A stretch of 62,500 nucleotides of DNA from Paenibacillus physcomitrellae (GTDB lineage Bacteria > Bacillota > Bacilli > Paenibacillales > Paenibacillaceae): NCBI RefSeq assembly GCF_002240225.1, contig NZ_CP022584.1, positions 2,510,001 to 2,572,500 on the forward strand, read 5' to 3'. The position numbers were made by a program, and so were the translations under genes. Below, piece by piece: positions 1 to 7,619 of this stretch. Every line of letters starts with the position of its first letter. The stretch's first letter is position 1. The notes below the pieces were generated by a model, which saw only the letters and a program-made list of their open reading frames with translations, did not search any database and was not told where the DNA came from.

Positions 1-117
1 TATGAGTTTGTCTCCGTATCCGACCTGCTGGACCAAGCCAATACCAAGGGTTCCGAGGTCAAGGATCAGGCTTGGATTCGCCGGGAATTTGAAACGGCTG
101 CCGGCATTGGATTTTAA
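1..117 (+). CDS. pdaB: Probable polysaccharide deacetylase PdaB, C-terminal end (partial)
   Basis: An open frame enters from the left edge and stops with TAA at 115-117. It encodes about 38 residues beginning YEFVSVSDLLDQAN. The pattern GY-FV-VS-LL is typical of the last strand and helix of NodB-type polysaccharide deacetylases. In B. subtilis pdaB lies next to gerD with the orientation opposite to salA, and this frame has the same relation to gerD and mrp here. PdaB acts on cortex peptidoglycan during sporulation. The identity rests on a short tail plus synteny, so it is tentative. A stem-loop terminator follows at 162-193. Confidence 0.5.
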   Translation, partial: YEFVSVSDLLDQANTKGSEVKDQAWIRREFETAAGIGF

Positions 118-161
118 GCCTGGAAGGCGCAGTGACAAAGAGCGGATAAAACCTTTTAGAA

Positions 162-193
162 GCAGCCTCGGATGAACTCCGGGGTTGTTTTTT
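162..193 (+). terminator. Rho-independent terminator after the pdaB-like gene
   Basis: An 11-bp stem that includes G-T wobble pairs (GCAGCCTCGGA with TCCGGGGTTGT, loop TGAAC) is followed by a run of Ts. It lies between the partial upstream gene and gerD and would isolate gerD transcription. Confidence 0.7.
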
Positions 194-200
194 ATTCTCA

Positions 201-231
201 GGAATAATTCAATTTTCCCGTTCGCATACTA
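201..231 (+). promoter_or_regulatory. Candidate sigma-G (forespore) promoter of gerD
   Basis: GGAATA at 201-206 and CATACTA at 225-231 are separated by 18 bp. The second element fits the sigma-G -10 pattern CATNHTA exactly, and the first is one base from the TGAATA-type -35. It sits about 30 bp before the gerD start. Known gerD genes are expressed in the forespore under sigma-G, which agrees. No good sigma-A promoter is seen here. Confidence 0.5.
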
Positions 232-261
232 TCCACAGCATAAGCAAAGGAGGAGCGAACC

Positions 262-1089
262 TTGAAAGCAATCCATTACTGCCGAACGCTATGTCTTATC
301 TGTACGCTTATCATCCCTCTTACGGCTTGCGGTTCCGAGCAGAGTTCATCCCCCCCTCAGCAAGGGGGTTATAAAGAGACTAAATCCATGGTCATCGATA
401 TTCTAAAGACCGAGGAGGGCAGAAAGGCTATTATGGAATCCCTCACCTCGAGCTCGGGGACTTCCAGCAGTATGAGTTCCAGCGGCTCAGGTTCTGACTC
501 CGAATCATCGGGAGATTCCGAATCCAGCGATTCCGGCGGAGGTGAAGGCGGTGGAAGCGGTGGAAGCGGCGGTTCTTCAGGATCCGGCGGTTCAGGAACC
601 TTAGGCATCAAGATGCTGCTGCCCAATCAAACGTACAATGATGTAAGGCTTGCAGTTAAAGAAACAATGACCTCACCCGAGTACAAAAAAGAGATTGAAA
701 AAATCATGACAGACCCGCAATTTGCCGGGGATTTCGCTAAAGTAATCAATACCCAAAGCAAAGAGCTGCATATGCAGCTGATTAAAGATCCAAATTACCA
801 AAAGTCCGTGATGGATATCATGAAATCACCTGAAGTAGCCAAAATGTTTCTGGATTTGACCAAAACATCTGATTACCGGAAGCAGACGATGACGATCATG
901 CAGGAAGCCATGCAGAATCCATTGTTTAAAATGGAAGTGATGGATCTGCTCAAAACCGTTGTTCAGGAGCAGCTTCTGCCAGAGGTCGATAAGGAACAGC
1001 AAAGCGGAGGCCAAGGTCAAGGCGGCAGCGGCGGAGAAAGCGGAGGCCAAGGTCAAGGCGGCGGAAATGGCGGCAGCGGAAGCTCTTAA
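262..1089 (+). CDS. gerD: Spore germination lipoprotein GerD
   Basis: A 275-residue secreted lipoprotein. GerD is an inner-membrane scaffold that gathers nutrient germinant receptors into clusters in the spore. Seen here: a signal peptide with lipobox LTAC and predicted lipid-modified Cys23; a helical segment (about 38-61); a Ser/Gly/Asp/Glu linker of about 50 residues (62-113); a conserved helical core (about 114-245) rich in paired motifs such as SPEYKKEIEKIM and DPNYQKSVMDIM; and a Gly/Gln-rich tail containing a duplicated ESGGQGQGG unit. The start is TTG at 262, preceded by AAAGGAGGAG. It is transcribed opposite to mrp, as in Bacillus. The linker and tail are more extended than the core and look like low-complexity spacers. 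Confidence 0.9.
   Translation: MKAIHYCRTLCLICTLIIPLTACGSEQSSSPPQQGGYKETKSMVIDILKTEEGRKAIMESLTSSSGTSSSMSSSGSGSDSESSGDSESSDSGGGEGGGSGGSGGSSGSGGSGTLGIKMLLPNQTYNDVRLAVKETMTSPEYKKEIEKIMTDPQFAGDFAKVINTQSKELHMQLIKDPNYQKSVMDIMKSPEVAKMFLDLTKTSDYRKQTMTIMQEAMQNPLFKMEVMDLLKTVVQEQLLPEVDKEQQSGGQGQGGSGGESGGQGQGGGNGGSGSS
1001..1062 (+). repeat. Two-copy 26-bp tandem repeat in the gerD tail
   Basis: A 26-bp unit beginning AAAGCGGAGGCCAAGGTC occurs at 1001-1026 and again at 1037-1062, a period of 36 bp. It encodes the duplicated S-G-G-Q-G-Q-G-G tail of GerD and is the kind of repeat that could vary in copy number between strains. Confidence 0.75.
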
Positions 1090-1136
1090 AGCTCAGTTGT
1101 AAGGCTTCACAAGGCGAACATAACATTAAAGATAAG

Positions 1137-1170
1137 AAAAAAGGACCGACCTGATGGGTCAGTCCTTTTT
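1137..1170. terminator. Bidirectional terminator between gerD and mrp
   Basis: AAAAAGGAC and AGTCCTTTTT arms surround an inner GACC/GGGTC stem. A-runs and T-runs lie on both sides, so it can end the convergent gerD (plus) and mrp (minus) transcripts. Confidence 0.85.
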
Positions 1171-2280
1171 GCATTTTTCGATGATGTGCAAAGCTGTTTC
1201 GGCAAAAATGGCCGCCGTTTTGGTATCTGCTTTGTAAACCGATGGCGAAAAATCAGGCTCAGACAAATGGTTGTCCGGAGCGCCAAGCGGCACCTGAGCT
1301 AACAGCTCGGTATGCAGCGTTTCGGCCAGTCTAGCTCCCCCGCCCCGGCCGAATATATAATCACGTTCCCCGCAGGAGGAACATTCGTAATAAGCCATGT
1401 TCTCAACCACACCCAGCAGCTCATGATCGGTCTGCAAAGCCATAGCGCCCGCTCTGGCGGCTACAAACGCGGCAGTAGCATGCGGAGTAGTAACGATGAT
1501 CTCTTTGGTCTGCGGCAGCATCTGATGCACATCCAGCGCTACGTCGCCTGTCCCTGGCGGGAGGTCAAGCAGCAGGAAGTCCAGCTCGCCCCAGTTGACG
1601 TCCGCCAGAAACTGGCGCAGCATCCGGCCGAGCATTGGCCCGCGCCAGATGACCGGGTTATTTTCCCGTACGAAGAAGCCCATCGACATCACTTTGACGC
1701 CAAAACGTTCAACCGGCATAATTACGCCGTCTTCGACTTGCGGAGCTTCCTCAATGCCCATCATATCAGGGATGCTGAAGCCGTAAATGTCAGCGTCGAT
1801 AAGGCCAACCCGTTTGCCCTGACGAGCAAGCGCCACGGCCAGGTTAGCAGTAATGGTGGATTTCCCCACCCCGCCCTTGCCGCTGGCCACCGCGATAAAG
1901 GTAACGCCTGAGGCGGGATCCATGAGCGGAAGCTTCTCGAGCCCTACGCCATGTCCTTTGAGGCTGCCTCCTCCAGGACCCACTTCATTGGCTTCCTCGC
2001 CGTTTTGAGGCGGGAGGCCTACTTTTTCCCGTTCGCTGTCTGAAGCTTCTCTATACCGGACATGAAGGTCCACTGCTCCAGCCTGGGTAAGGCGGGCTTT
2101 AATTTCATTATCGAGTCTGTCCTTCATATCCTCGGAAAGATCTGCCGTCACTACCGTTAGGGAAATGCGGTTCTCTTTCACCATAATGTCTCTGATCCAC
2201 TGCATTTCAACCAAACTTTGCTCAAACCTCGGATCGGCTACCGGTCTCAGCGCAGCCAAAATCCACTCTTTTGTAATCAT
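1159..2280 (-). CDS. mrp: Mrp/NBP35-family P-loop ATPase (SalA/Mrp)
   Basis: 373 residues. The N-terminal 90 residues form an MIP18/DUF59-type domain. A ParA-like P-loop domain follows, with the deviant Walker A GKGGVGKST (about residue 133), an LIDADIYG switch region and LLLDLPPGTGD. A CSSC pair near the C-terminus (YECSSCGERD) is the usual cluster-binding dimer motif of the Mrp/ApbC group. Family members act as iron-sulfur cluster carriers; the B. subtilis orthologue SalA is also known as a regulator of scoC. The start is ATG at 2280 with GAGGTG upstream. It lies downstream of cwlD as in B. subtilis, with a bidirectional terminator at its 3' end. Confidence 0.9.
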   Translation of the reverse strand: MITKEWILAALRPVADPRFEQSLVEMQWIRDIMVKENRISLTVVTADLSEDMKDRLDNEIKARLTQAGAVDLHVRYREASDSEREKVGLPPQNGEEANEVGPGGGSLKGHGVGLEKLPLMDPASGVTFIAVASGKGGVGKSTITANLAVALARQGKRVGLIDADIYGFSIPDMMGIEEAPQVEDGVIMPVERFGVKVMSMGFFVRENNPVIWRGPMLGRMLRQFLADVNWGELDFLLLDLPPGTGDVALDVHQMLPQTKEIIVTTPHATAAFVAARAGAMALQTDHELLGVVENMAYYECSSCGERDYIFGRGGGARLAETLHTELLAQVPLGAPDNHLSEPDFSPSVYKADTKTAAIFAETALHIIEKCKKD

Positions 2281-2354
2281 GAAAGCACCTCGATTTGTCT
2301 ATTTCAAGCTTGGACTATTTAGAATGTGCTTTATATTATACATGATTCACTGGA

Positions 2355-3110
2355 TTAAGTGGAAGGTTTCGCTTTCTCACCGGCTTCATACCGCAGAATG
2401 CCCTTATAGATAGAGGCGGCCACTTTACGTTGATAGTCATCGTCACCAAGCAGCTTCGACTCAACCGGATTGGACAGGAAGCCGACTTCGACCAGCACCG
2501 AAGGAATCTTGAGTTCCTTGAGCAGATACACGTAATCGGCGCTTTTGGCAACGCGGTCGGTATTTTCCAGATTGGTGCGCAGCTCCTCCTGGACCAGGTC
2601 GGCTAGAGCCTGGCTTTCCGGATGGCTTGGATGGTAAAAGGTCTGGGCGCCTCTCCATTTGTTCGAAGGAATGCTGTTCATATGAATGCTTACCATCAGC
2701 TTGGCTTCCTTCTCTTCAATCAGACGGACTCTTTTCTTCAAATCCTCGGTTTTCCGTTTGCTGTAGCCGCTGGTGTCCGGGTCGGCCAGGTCTTTGTCTT
2801 CCTCGCGTGTCATATAAACTACGGCTCCGGCCTGCTGCAGGTAATCCCGCAGGTACAGCGCCACAGAGAGGTTGATGTCCTTCTCGATAATGCCATCCTT
2901 GCTTGCCGCCCCTCCGTCAGGTCCTCCATGGCCAGCGTCCAGAGCAATCACTTTCCCTGCAAGCGGAAGACTCCAGTAGTTGGATACCTTTTGGGCAGGG
3001 ACCTCATAGAACAAAATGCCCGCAAGAAGGGCGAGGAGAACGGCGCTGAACACGATCCGTTTGACGTTGCTGAGGGAAATCCACAGCGTGACTGTTTTTC
3101 TTGGCTTCAT
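2355..3110 (-). CDS. cwlD: Germination-specific N-acetylmuramoyl-L-alanine amidase CwlD
   Basis: 251 residues. An N-terminal hydrophobic segment (about 18-35) serves as signal or anchor, followed by an Amidase_3 domain. The zinc-ligand motif ALDAGHGGPDGG, the second ligand in KDINLSVAL, the SIHMNS histidine and the catalytic-glutamate motif VLVEVGFLSN are all visible, so the enzyme looks intact. CwlD removes stem peptides from muramic acid so that PdaA can make the muramic-delta-lactam of spore cortex. The start is ATG at 3110 behind GGAGGTGG. A perfect 10-bp inverted repeat lies just upstream of the ribosome-binding site. It is followed by mrp after 74 bp. Confidence 0.92.
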   Translation of the reverse strand: MKPRKTVTLWISLSNVKRIVFSAVLLALLAGILFYEVPAQKVSNYWSLPLAGKVIALDAGHGGPDGGAASKDGIIEKDINLSVALYLRDYLQQAGAVVYMTREEDKDLADPDTSGYSKRKTEDLKKRVRLIEEKEAKLMVSIHMNSIPSNKWRGAQTFYHPSHPESQALADLVQEELRTNLENTDRVAKSADYVYLLKELKIPSVLVEVGFLSNPVESKLLGDDDYQRKVAASIYKGILRYEAGEKAKPST

Positions 3111-3128
3111 AAAAAAACCACCTCCGTA

Positions 3129-3157
3129 CCCATATAGACTCTAATCATCTATATGGG
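3129..3157 (-). repeat. Perfect 10-bp inverted repeat just upstream of the cwlD ribosome-binding site
   Basis: CCCATATAGA (3129-3138) and TCTATATGGG (3148-3157) with a 9-bp loop. On the cwlD strand it ends a few bases before GGAGG. No T-run follows in the cwlD direction, so it is not a typical terminator. It could be an operator or an mRNA hairpin. Confidence 0.6.
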
Positions 3158-3221
3158 ACAAGGTGGACAAATATGCGTTTAACGGACGAAGAGCTGAAAA
3201 GAGTTAACCGCTGACGGCTCT

Positions 3222-4391
3222 TTAACGCACGGCAGGTTCGGACATGCCGTTAATCAGCACTTCAGCAACTTCAGGACGGGTAAATTCCGGAGGCGGGCAT
3301 TGTCCGTCACGCAGCAGCGCACGCACTTTAGTGCCAGAGAGAGTAAGATGATATTCTTTACCATGCGGACAAGTTTTGCTTGTCGCCATGTTGCCGCATT
3401 TTTGGCAGAAGAAGCTGTGTTCAAAGAACAGCGTCGTAATGCCGATCTCTTCCGGTGTAAAGTTGCTGAAGATCTCCTGGGCTTCATAGGTGCCATAATA
3501 GTCGCCTACCCCTGCATGGTCACGGCCGACGATAAAGTGGGTGCAGCCGTAATTCTTACGGACAAGGGCATGGAAAATCGCCTCACGCGGCCCCGCATAA
3601 CGCATAGCCGCCGGGAACACACCCAGGAACGCCCGATTCTGTGGATAATAGTTCTCCAGCAGGACCAAATAGCTGTTCATCCGGATATCTGCGGGAACGT
3701 CATCGGACTTGGTTTCACCTACGAGCGGATTGAGGAACAAGGCATCAACGATTTCCATCGCGCTCTTCTGAATGTATTCATGGGCTCGGTGCACCGGATT
3801 ACGGGTCTGGAAACCGACTACCGTTCTCCAGCCTTTCTCGGCAAAGATGCGCCGTGTCTCTTCCGGGTCGAAATAAAATTCCTGAAACCGTTCCGGAGCC
3901 GGACGGTTCAGCACGGTCACCGGACCGCCCACGTAGAGGGGTGAGCGCTCCGAAAGCTTTTTCACGCCGGGATGCTCGGGGTCGTCCGTCTTGAACACCC
4001 TGCGCGCTTCCTCCTGCTGATCTACGCTGTAGATACTTTGAACGTCAAGCAATCCGTATACGATGCCATCGTCTTGCCCTACAAGTGCAGCCTGTCCGCC
4101 AATGGAGAGGTTGCTCTTCTCCTCCTCTGTAATGGAGAGGGTGATCGGTATGCTCCACACTGTGCCGTCTGCCAGACGCATCTTGTCCACTACAGAACGG
4201 TAATCTTCTTCATTCAGAAAGCCCGTCAAGGGCGAAAAAGCCCCCACCCCGATCAAATCCAGATCAGATACCGCCCAGCTGCTGACCGCAATGTGCGGCA
4301 GATCTGCCGCTTTCTGCAGCAGCTCTTCCCGCTCCGCACCTGTGCTGATTCTGTTCACCAAAGTACCGCCGTGAGGTAAAATTGCCGTCAT
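3222..4391 (-). CDS. sat: Sulfate adenylyltransferase (ATP sulfurylase)
   Basis: About 389 residues, the usual length for the dissimilatory/Bacillus-type single-domain enzyme. It makes adenosine 5'-phosphosulfate (APS) from sulfate and ATP. Motifs seen: the [11 protein letters not shown] nucleotide-binding segment (QXRNP and HXXH), [12 protein letters not shown], a Cys-rich stretch [15 protein letters not shown], and SGTKVRALL. The frame is open a further 27 codons upstream, but the start [14 protein letters not shown] at 4391 matches the family N-terminus and has AAGGGGGC in front. It begins 16 bp after cysH, so the two form an operon. No APS kinase gene is nearby. Confidence 0.92.
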   Translation of the reverse strand: MTAILPHGGTLVNRISTGAEREELLQKAADLPHIAVSSWAVSDLDLIGVGAFSPLTGFLNEEDYRSVVDKMRLADGTVWSIPITLSITEEEKSNLSIGGQAALVGQDDGIVYGLLDVQSIYSVDQQEEARRVFKTDDPEHPGVKKLSERSPLYVGGPVTVLNRPAPERFQEFYFDPEETRRIFAEKGWRTVVGFQTRNPVHRAHEYIQKSAMEIVDALFLNPLVGETKSDDVPADIRMNSYLVLLENYYPQNRAFLGVFPAAMRYAGPREAIFHALVRKNYGCTHFIVGRDHAGVGDYYGTYEAQEIFSNFTPEEIGITTLFFEHSFFCQKCGNMATSKTCPHGKEYHLTLSGTKVRALLRDGQCPPPEFTRPEVAEVLINGMSEPAVR

Positions 4392-4407
4392 CCTTTTGCC
4401 AGCCCCC

Positions 4408-5100
4408 TTATTTATGCAATCCGCATTCTGTTTTCTCAAAGCCCGACCAGCGTCCTGCTCTTGGATCCTCACCCGGCATCACCTGGCGTGTACAGTGCTC
4501 ACAGCCGATGCTTGGATAGTTCTGATCATGCAGTGGGTTGTAAAAAACCTCATTCTCGCGGATATAGTTCCACACATCTTCAGAGGTCCAATCCGCAATG
4601 GGGTTAAATTTAACCAGGCCAAACTTCACATCATATTCAATCTTCTTGGCATTGGCCCGGGTAGGCGCTTGATCGCGGCGAATGCCTGTAATCCACGCTT
4701 CATATTGGGACAAAATACGCGTCAGAGGCTCCACTTTGCGGATATTGCAGCATCCGGTAGGATCGCTCTTCCACAGCTCCGGACCATGCTGGTCAGCCTG
4801 CTCTTCGGGAGTCAGCAAAGGGGATACGCGTACAAACTCAAGGCCGTAACGGTCAGCCAGAACGTCTCTAGTTTCATAAGTCTCTTTGAAATGGTAGTCC
4901 GTATCCAGATAGAAAATATCGGTCTTCGGGCTAACCTTTTGCAAAATATCCACTAACACAACATCCTCGGCCCCGAAGCTGCAGGCAAAAGTAATGTTTG
5001 GAAAAGTTTCAACCGCCCAGGCAATGACTTCCTCCGCGCTGGCATTTTCTAGTGCAACCGCCTGTTCCGCAATCAACCGCTCTTTCTCAAGCAAATTCAT
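4408..5100 (-). CDS. cysH: Thioredoxin-dependent adenylyl-sulfate (APS/PAPS) reductase
   Basis: About 230 residues. The N-terminal PAPS-reductase fold has the pyrophosphate-binding loop [10 protein letters not shown]. Two cysteine pairs (CC in [15 protein letters not shown]) are the signature of the [4Fe-4S] APS-reducing subgroup rather than cluster-free enterobacterial PAPS reductases. The catalytic Cys lies in the C-terminal KTECGLH. It converts activated sulfate to sulfite with thioredoxin. The start at 5100 (MNLLEKERL) is chosen because AGGAGGG lies 8 bp upstream; the frame extends to 5163 without a ribosome-binding site. It is first gene of a cysH-sat operon. Confidence 0.92.
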   Translation of the reverse strand: MNLLEKERLIAEQAVALENASAEEVIAWAVETFPNITFACSFGAEDVVLVDILQKVSPKTDIFYLDTDYHFKETYETRDVLADRYGLEFVRVSPLLTPEEQADQHGPELWKSDPTGCCNIRKVEPLTRILSQYEAWITGIRRDQAPTRANAKKIEYDVKFGLVKFNPIADWTSEDVWNYIRENEVFYNPLHDQNYPSIGCEHCTRQVMPGEDPRAGRWSGFEKTECGLHK

Positions 5101-5189
5101 CCGTATCGCCCTCCTAAACTTCTTTACAGTTATCCTGTATTCCTTTAACGCAGACAAGTCCAACTAAACAAATAAGAATTATTAAAGTT

Positions 5190-5218
5190 AAGTTAACATT
5201 CCACCTAATATATGTCAA
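5190..5218 (-). promoter_or_regulatory. Candidate sigma-A promoter of cysH-sat
   Basis: A perfect TTGACA (5213-5218 on the minus strand) is followed 17 bp later by TAACTT (5190-5195), about 90 bp before cysH. The -10 is weak, as is common for activated or repressed promoters. No S-box or T-box is recognisable here. Confidence 0.45.
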
Positions 5219-5341
5219 TGCTAAATACGAAAAATGCCTCTTTGTCCCTCGCATTTTTATGACCTAAGCATAAATTGAATCAACAATCAAATGTCTTCGA
5301 ACAAGCACGCTTGGGAAAATGCTTATGGAAGGGAGTTAACC

Positions 5342-5695
5342 GTGGTGGCCCCGCAAAAAAATCAAAAATACGGGAGGAAAGCCCCCTCTTCTAAAACGAA
5401 AGCAAAATCAAATTCTAAATCGGATTTGAAATCTAAATCGGATTTAAAATTTAAAAACCCAGGCAAAATCGAGCTTGCTGTTGCAGCCCTCCTGCTCACC
5501 GGAAAATTGAAAGTGGATTCCATAGAACTGTTTAGAGAGGCTTCTTTGGTAATCAGCCTGATTGGCCGATATGATACCTTATTGAAAACCGATCCTTCCC
5601 ATGTAGATAAACTCATGAGTTTTATGGACCAAAACGGAGAGACCACGATGAACGACATCCTGGAAGCTTTGAGGAAAAAAACGGGTAATGTGTAG
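5342..5695 (+). CDS. Hypothetical protein with basic repeat N-terminus
   Basis: 117 residues if begun at GTG 5342, preceded by GGAAGGGAG at ideal spacing. The frame is open to an ATG at 5291, but that has no ribosome-binding site. The first 45 residues are rich in Lys and Ser and contain a duplicated SDLKSK/SDLKFK unit, so are probably disordered. The rest is predicted mostly helical: an IELAVAALLLTGKLKVDSIELF stretch, then a helix around SLIGRYDTLLKTDPS and a C-terminal helix EALRKK. No signal peptide or catalytic motif is visible. I do not recognise the family. It is a lone plus-strand gene divergent from cysH, followed 46 bp later by another small plus-strand gene. Confidence 0.6.
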   Translation: MVAPQKNQKYGRKAPSSKTKAKSNSKSDLKSKSDLKFKNPGKIELAVAALLLTGKLKVDSIELFREASLVISLIGRYDTLLKTDPSHVDKLMSFMDQNGETTMNDILEALRKKTGNV

Positions 5696-5741
5696 CTCAT
5701 GCTCACTTCAGCTTACCTAAACCGAAGAAAAGAGGGGGATT

Positions 5742-5861
5742 ATGGAAGAATTTGATGGAGCCGGATTTACAACGGTTATCTTTATTGTTATTTTGGTTGT
5801 TTTATTTTTCTATGGTTCAACCGACATTGAGGATTATACAACCGGCCCTACACCGGTGTAA
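5742..5861 (+). CDS. Small single-span membrane protein (39 aa), hypothetical
   Basis: ATG at 5742 is preceded by AGAGGGGG at good spacing. It encodes MEEFDGAGFTT, a hydrophobic segment VIFIVILVVLFFYG, and a short acidic tail ending TTGPTPV, then TAA at 5859-5861. The layout (short N-terminus with GAGF, one hydrophobic helix) is reminiscent of small YjcZ-type sporulation proteins, but the C-terminal tail differs and I would not assign it to that family. It is probably co-transcribed with the gene ending at 5695. Its size makes it easy to miss by automated calling. Confidence 0.5.
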   Translation: MEEFDGAGFTTVIFIVILVVLFFYGSTDIEDYTTGPTPV

Positions 5862-5958
5862 CGCTGGACGGCCGCCAAGCTTTCTCCATCAAAAACAAGC
5901 TTTGGCCGCATGTCCAAAGCTTTGTTGTCTTTATAACACAAATTAGAGGAAAGCAAAC

Positions 5959-5990
5959 AAAAACCCCTGGCCATAAAGGCCAAGGGTTTT
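5959..5990 (-). terminator. Terminator of the rplM-rpsI operon
   Basis: On the minus strand AAAACCCTTGGCC pairs with GGCCAGGGGTTTT around a TTTAT loop, with T-rich sequence following. A-rich flanks mean it may also end the plus-strand small genes. Confidence 0.8.
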
Positions 5991-6013
5991 GAATCCTTGA
6001 TACACAAGGGATA

Positions 6014-6406
6014 TTAACGTTTCGAGAACTGAGGAGCACGGCGGGCTGCTTTGAGGCCGTATTTCTTACGTTCTTTCATACGTGGGTCACGAGTCAGGAA
6101 TCCGGCTTTCTTCAAAGCAGGACGGAACTCAGGGTCTGCTTTCAGCAGAGCGCGGGAGATACCGTGACGGATTGCACCGGCTTGACCGGAGATGCCGCCG
6201 CCGTTAGCGATAACGATAACGTCGTAGCTGTTCAATGTTTCAGTCAGGTTCAAAGGTTGTTTTACAATCAGTTTGAGAGTTTCCAAACCGAAATATTCGT
6301 TGATATCACGTTTATTGATGACAATGCGTCCTTCACCCGGTACAAGGCGAACACGAGCTACCGAATGTTTACGACGACCTGTCCCATAGTATTGTACTTG
6401 TGCCAT
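6014..6406 (-). CDS. rpsI: 30S ribosomal protein S9
   Basis: 130 residues, standard length. The N-terminal [20 protein letters not shown], the [19 protein letters not shown] core and the basic tail ending APQFSKR are hallmark S9 features; the C-terminal Lys-Arg reaches the P-site tRNA. It is co-transcribed with rplM (20-bp gap) as in nearly all bacteria and followed by a strong terminator. Confidence 0.97.
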   Translation of the reverse strand: MAQVQYYGTGRRKHSVARVRLVPGEGRIVINKRDINEYFGLETLKLIVKQPLNLTETLNSYDVIVIANGGGISGQAGAIRHGISRALLKADPEFRPALKKAGFLTRDPRMKERKKYGLKAARRAPQFSKR

Positions 6407-6426
6407 GAAACTGTCCTCCCTTTTAA

Positions 6427-6864
6427 TTATCCGCGAAGTTCGTAAACTTCTGGTTTTTGTGCTGCATGTGGATGCTCAGTGCCAGCATATGCTTTCAGTC
6501 TCAGCTTCATTTTCTCGCCTTGACGTGTCTTAGGCAGCATGCCGTGTACAGCAGATTCGATCATACGCTCAGGTTTAGTTTTGATCAGGTCCTGAGCTAC
6601 TGTCACTTTCAAACCACCTGGATGCAGGGAGTGACGGTAGTATTTCTTGTTTTGCATTTTCTTGCCGGTCAAAGCAATTTTCTCGGAGTTGATAACAACT
6701 ACGAAATCCCCAGTATCTACATGAGGAGTAAATTGTGGTTTATGTTTGCCGCGGATCAGCGCAGCTACTTCACTTGCCAAACGACCCAAAGTTTTGCCTT
6801 CAGCGTCAATGATGTACCATTTGCGCTCAACTTCGTTTGGCTTCGCCATATAGGTGGTACGCAT
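6427..6864 (-). CDS. rplM: 50S ribosomal protein L13
   Basis: 145 residues from ATG 6864, which has GAAGGAGG 7 bp upstream; an upstream in-frame ATG at 6891 lacks a site and would add nine residues. Seen: [22 protein letters not shown] and the [20 protein letters not shown] region typical of L13, an early 50S assembly protein. It is the first gene of the rplM-rpsI operon, preceded by a sigma-A promoter and a leader of about 190 nt. Confidence 0.97.
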   Translation of the reverse strand: MRTTYMAKPNEVERKWYIIDAEGKTLGRLASEVAALIRGKHKPQFTPHVDTGDFVVVINSEKIALTGKKMQNKKYYRHSLHPGGLKVTVAQDLIKTKPERMIESAVHGMLPKTRQGEKMKLRLKAYAGTEHPHAAQKPEVYELRG

Positions 6865-7053
6865 GAAAAGATCCTCCTTCATTCTCATCACAAATCGTCT
6901 TTTAGTATACGGTTAAGCTTCGGTATAACCTTCCGCTCATCATCCGCATATTTATATTCGTTCGTTGATTATTCATGTTTAGATAAAGCATTCCGTCTAA
7001 CAATTAGCGCGTATCTTGACTGGGGGCCGTGGGATAGCCATCAAGAAAACACA
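6865..7053 (-). promoter_or_regulatory. rplM leader with stem-loop, possible L13 autoregulatory leader
   Basis: The predicted transcript has about 190 untranslated nt. It begins close to a stem CTTGA-TGG...CCA-TCAAG (7013-7045) with a GC-rich loop. L13 leaders that repress rplM-rpsI are known in Bacillales; I cannot confirm the consensus fold by eye. Confidence 0.35.
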
Positions 7054-7059
7054 ACTTAT

Positions 7060-7088
7060 ATTCTACAGGATAGAAAGTAAATACGCAA
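7060..7088 (-). promoter_or_regulatory. Sigma-A promoter of rplM-rpsI
   Basis: TTGCGT (7083-7088), 17-bp spacer, TAGAAT (7060-7065; five of six consensus bases). A T-rich spacer precedes the rplM leader. The rest of the 7089-7208 gap shows no gene. Confidence 0.6.
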
Positions 7089-7208
7089 GCATTTTTGAGT
7101 ATTTATTCAGCGTAAAATCAGCTTTTTTCCTGATAAACTCCACGCGTCACCCGTCATGTTATCGAATGTAGAAATCGGCTATGCTGATTCAACATTCTGG
7201 ATCCATTT

Positions 7209-7547
7209 TTAATCAAAAAGGTCTCCAAACACATCCAGAACAGATTTCTTCTTCTTCGGCTTATAGTGCCCCTGTCCATGGTGAGAGTCATATCCTTTGC
7301 CTTCTTTATATGAGGGATTAGTTGAACGGCGCTTGTAATCATTGTCATCCTCATCGTCGTGGTCATAATGGCCGCGGCTTTCTGACCACTCATTAAATGC
7401 AGGTCGAATTTCGCGGATTCCACCAAGCAGCTTATCGAGCTCCCCGCGGTCAAGCCAAACCCCTTTGCATTCCGGACATACATCGATCAAGACACCATCT
7501 TTCTGGACTTCCTTCATACGCACATCGTGACAAACCGGACATTTCAT
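7209..7547 (-). CDS. TFIIB-type zinc-ribbon protein
   Basis: 112 residues. An N-terminal zinc ribbon uses Cys3, Cys6, Cys24 and Cys27 (CPVC...CPEC), followed by KGVWLDRGELDKLL, the diagnostic sequence of the zf-TFIIB family of small bacterial proteins. The C-terminal two-thirds are charged, with an Asp/His-rich stretch (HYDHDDEDDND) and a KPKKKKSVLDVFGDLFD tail resembling known members. Function is unknown; the family is often inferred to bind nucleic acid or protein. It lies between truA and rplM in the same direction, an insertion relative to B. subtilis. Confidence 0.8.
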   Translation of the reverse strand: MKCPVCHDVRMKEVQKDGVLIDVCPECKGVWLDRGELDKLLGGIREIRPAFNEWSESRGHYDHDDEDDNDYKRRSTNPSYKEGKGYDSHHGQGHYKPKKKKSVLDVFGDLFD

Positions 7548-7619
7548 GAAATAGAGCCCTCCTTAGCCTTTTGTAGGATATACGTATAGATCAAGGCGCG
7601 GTTTCACAGAACGGATATT

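Noticed and set aside
1312..1911. 199-codon plus-strand frame opposite mrp
   Set aside because: Antisense to a clear P-loop ATPase with no start signal.
4396..4956. 186-codon plus-strand frame opposite cysH
   Set aside because: Antisense to catalytic motifs of cysH; no initiation signal.
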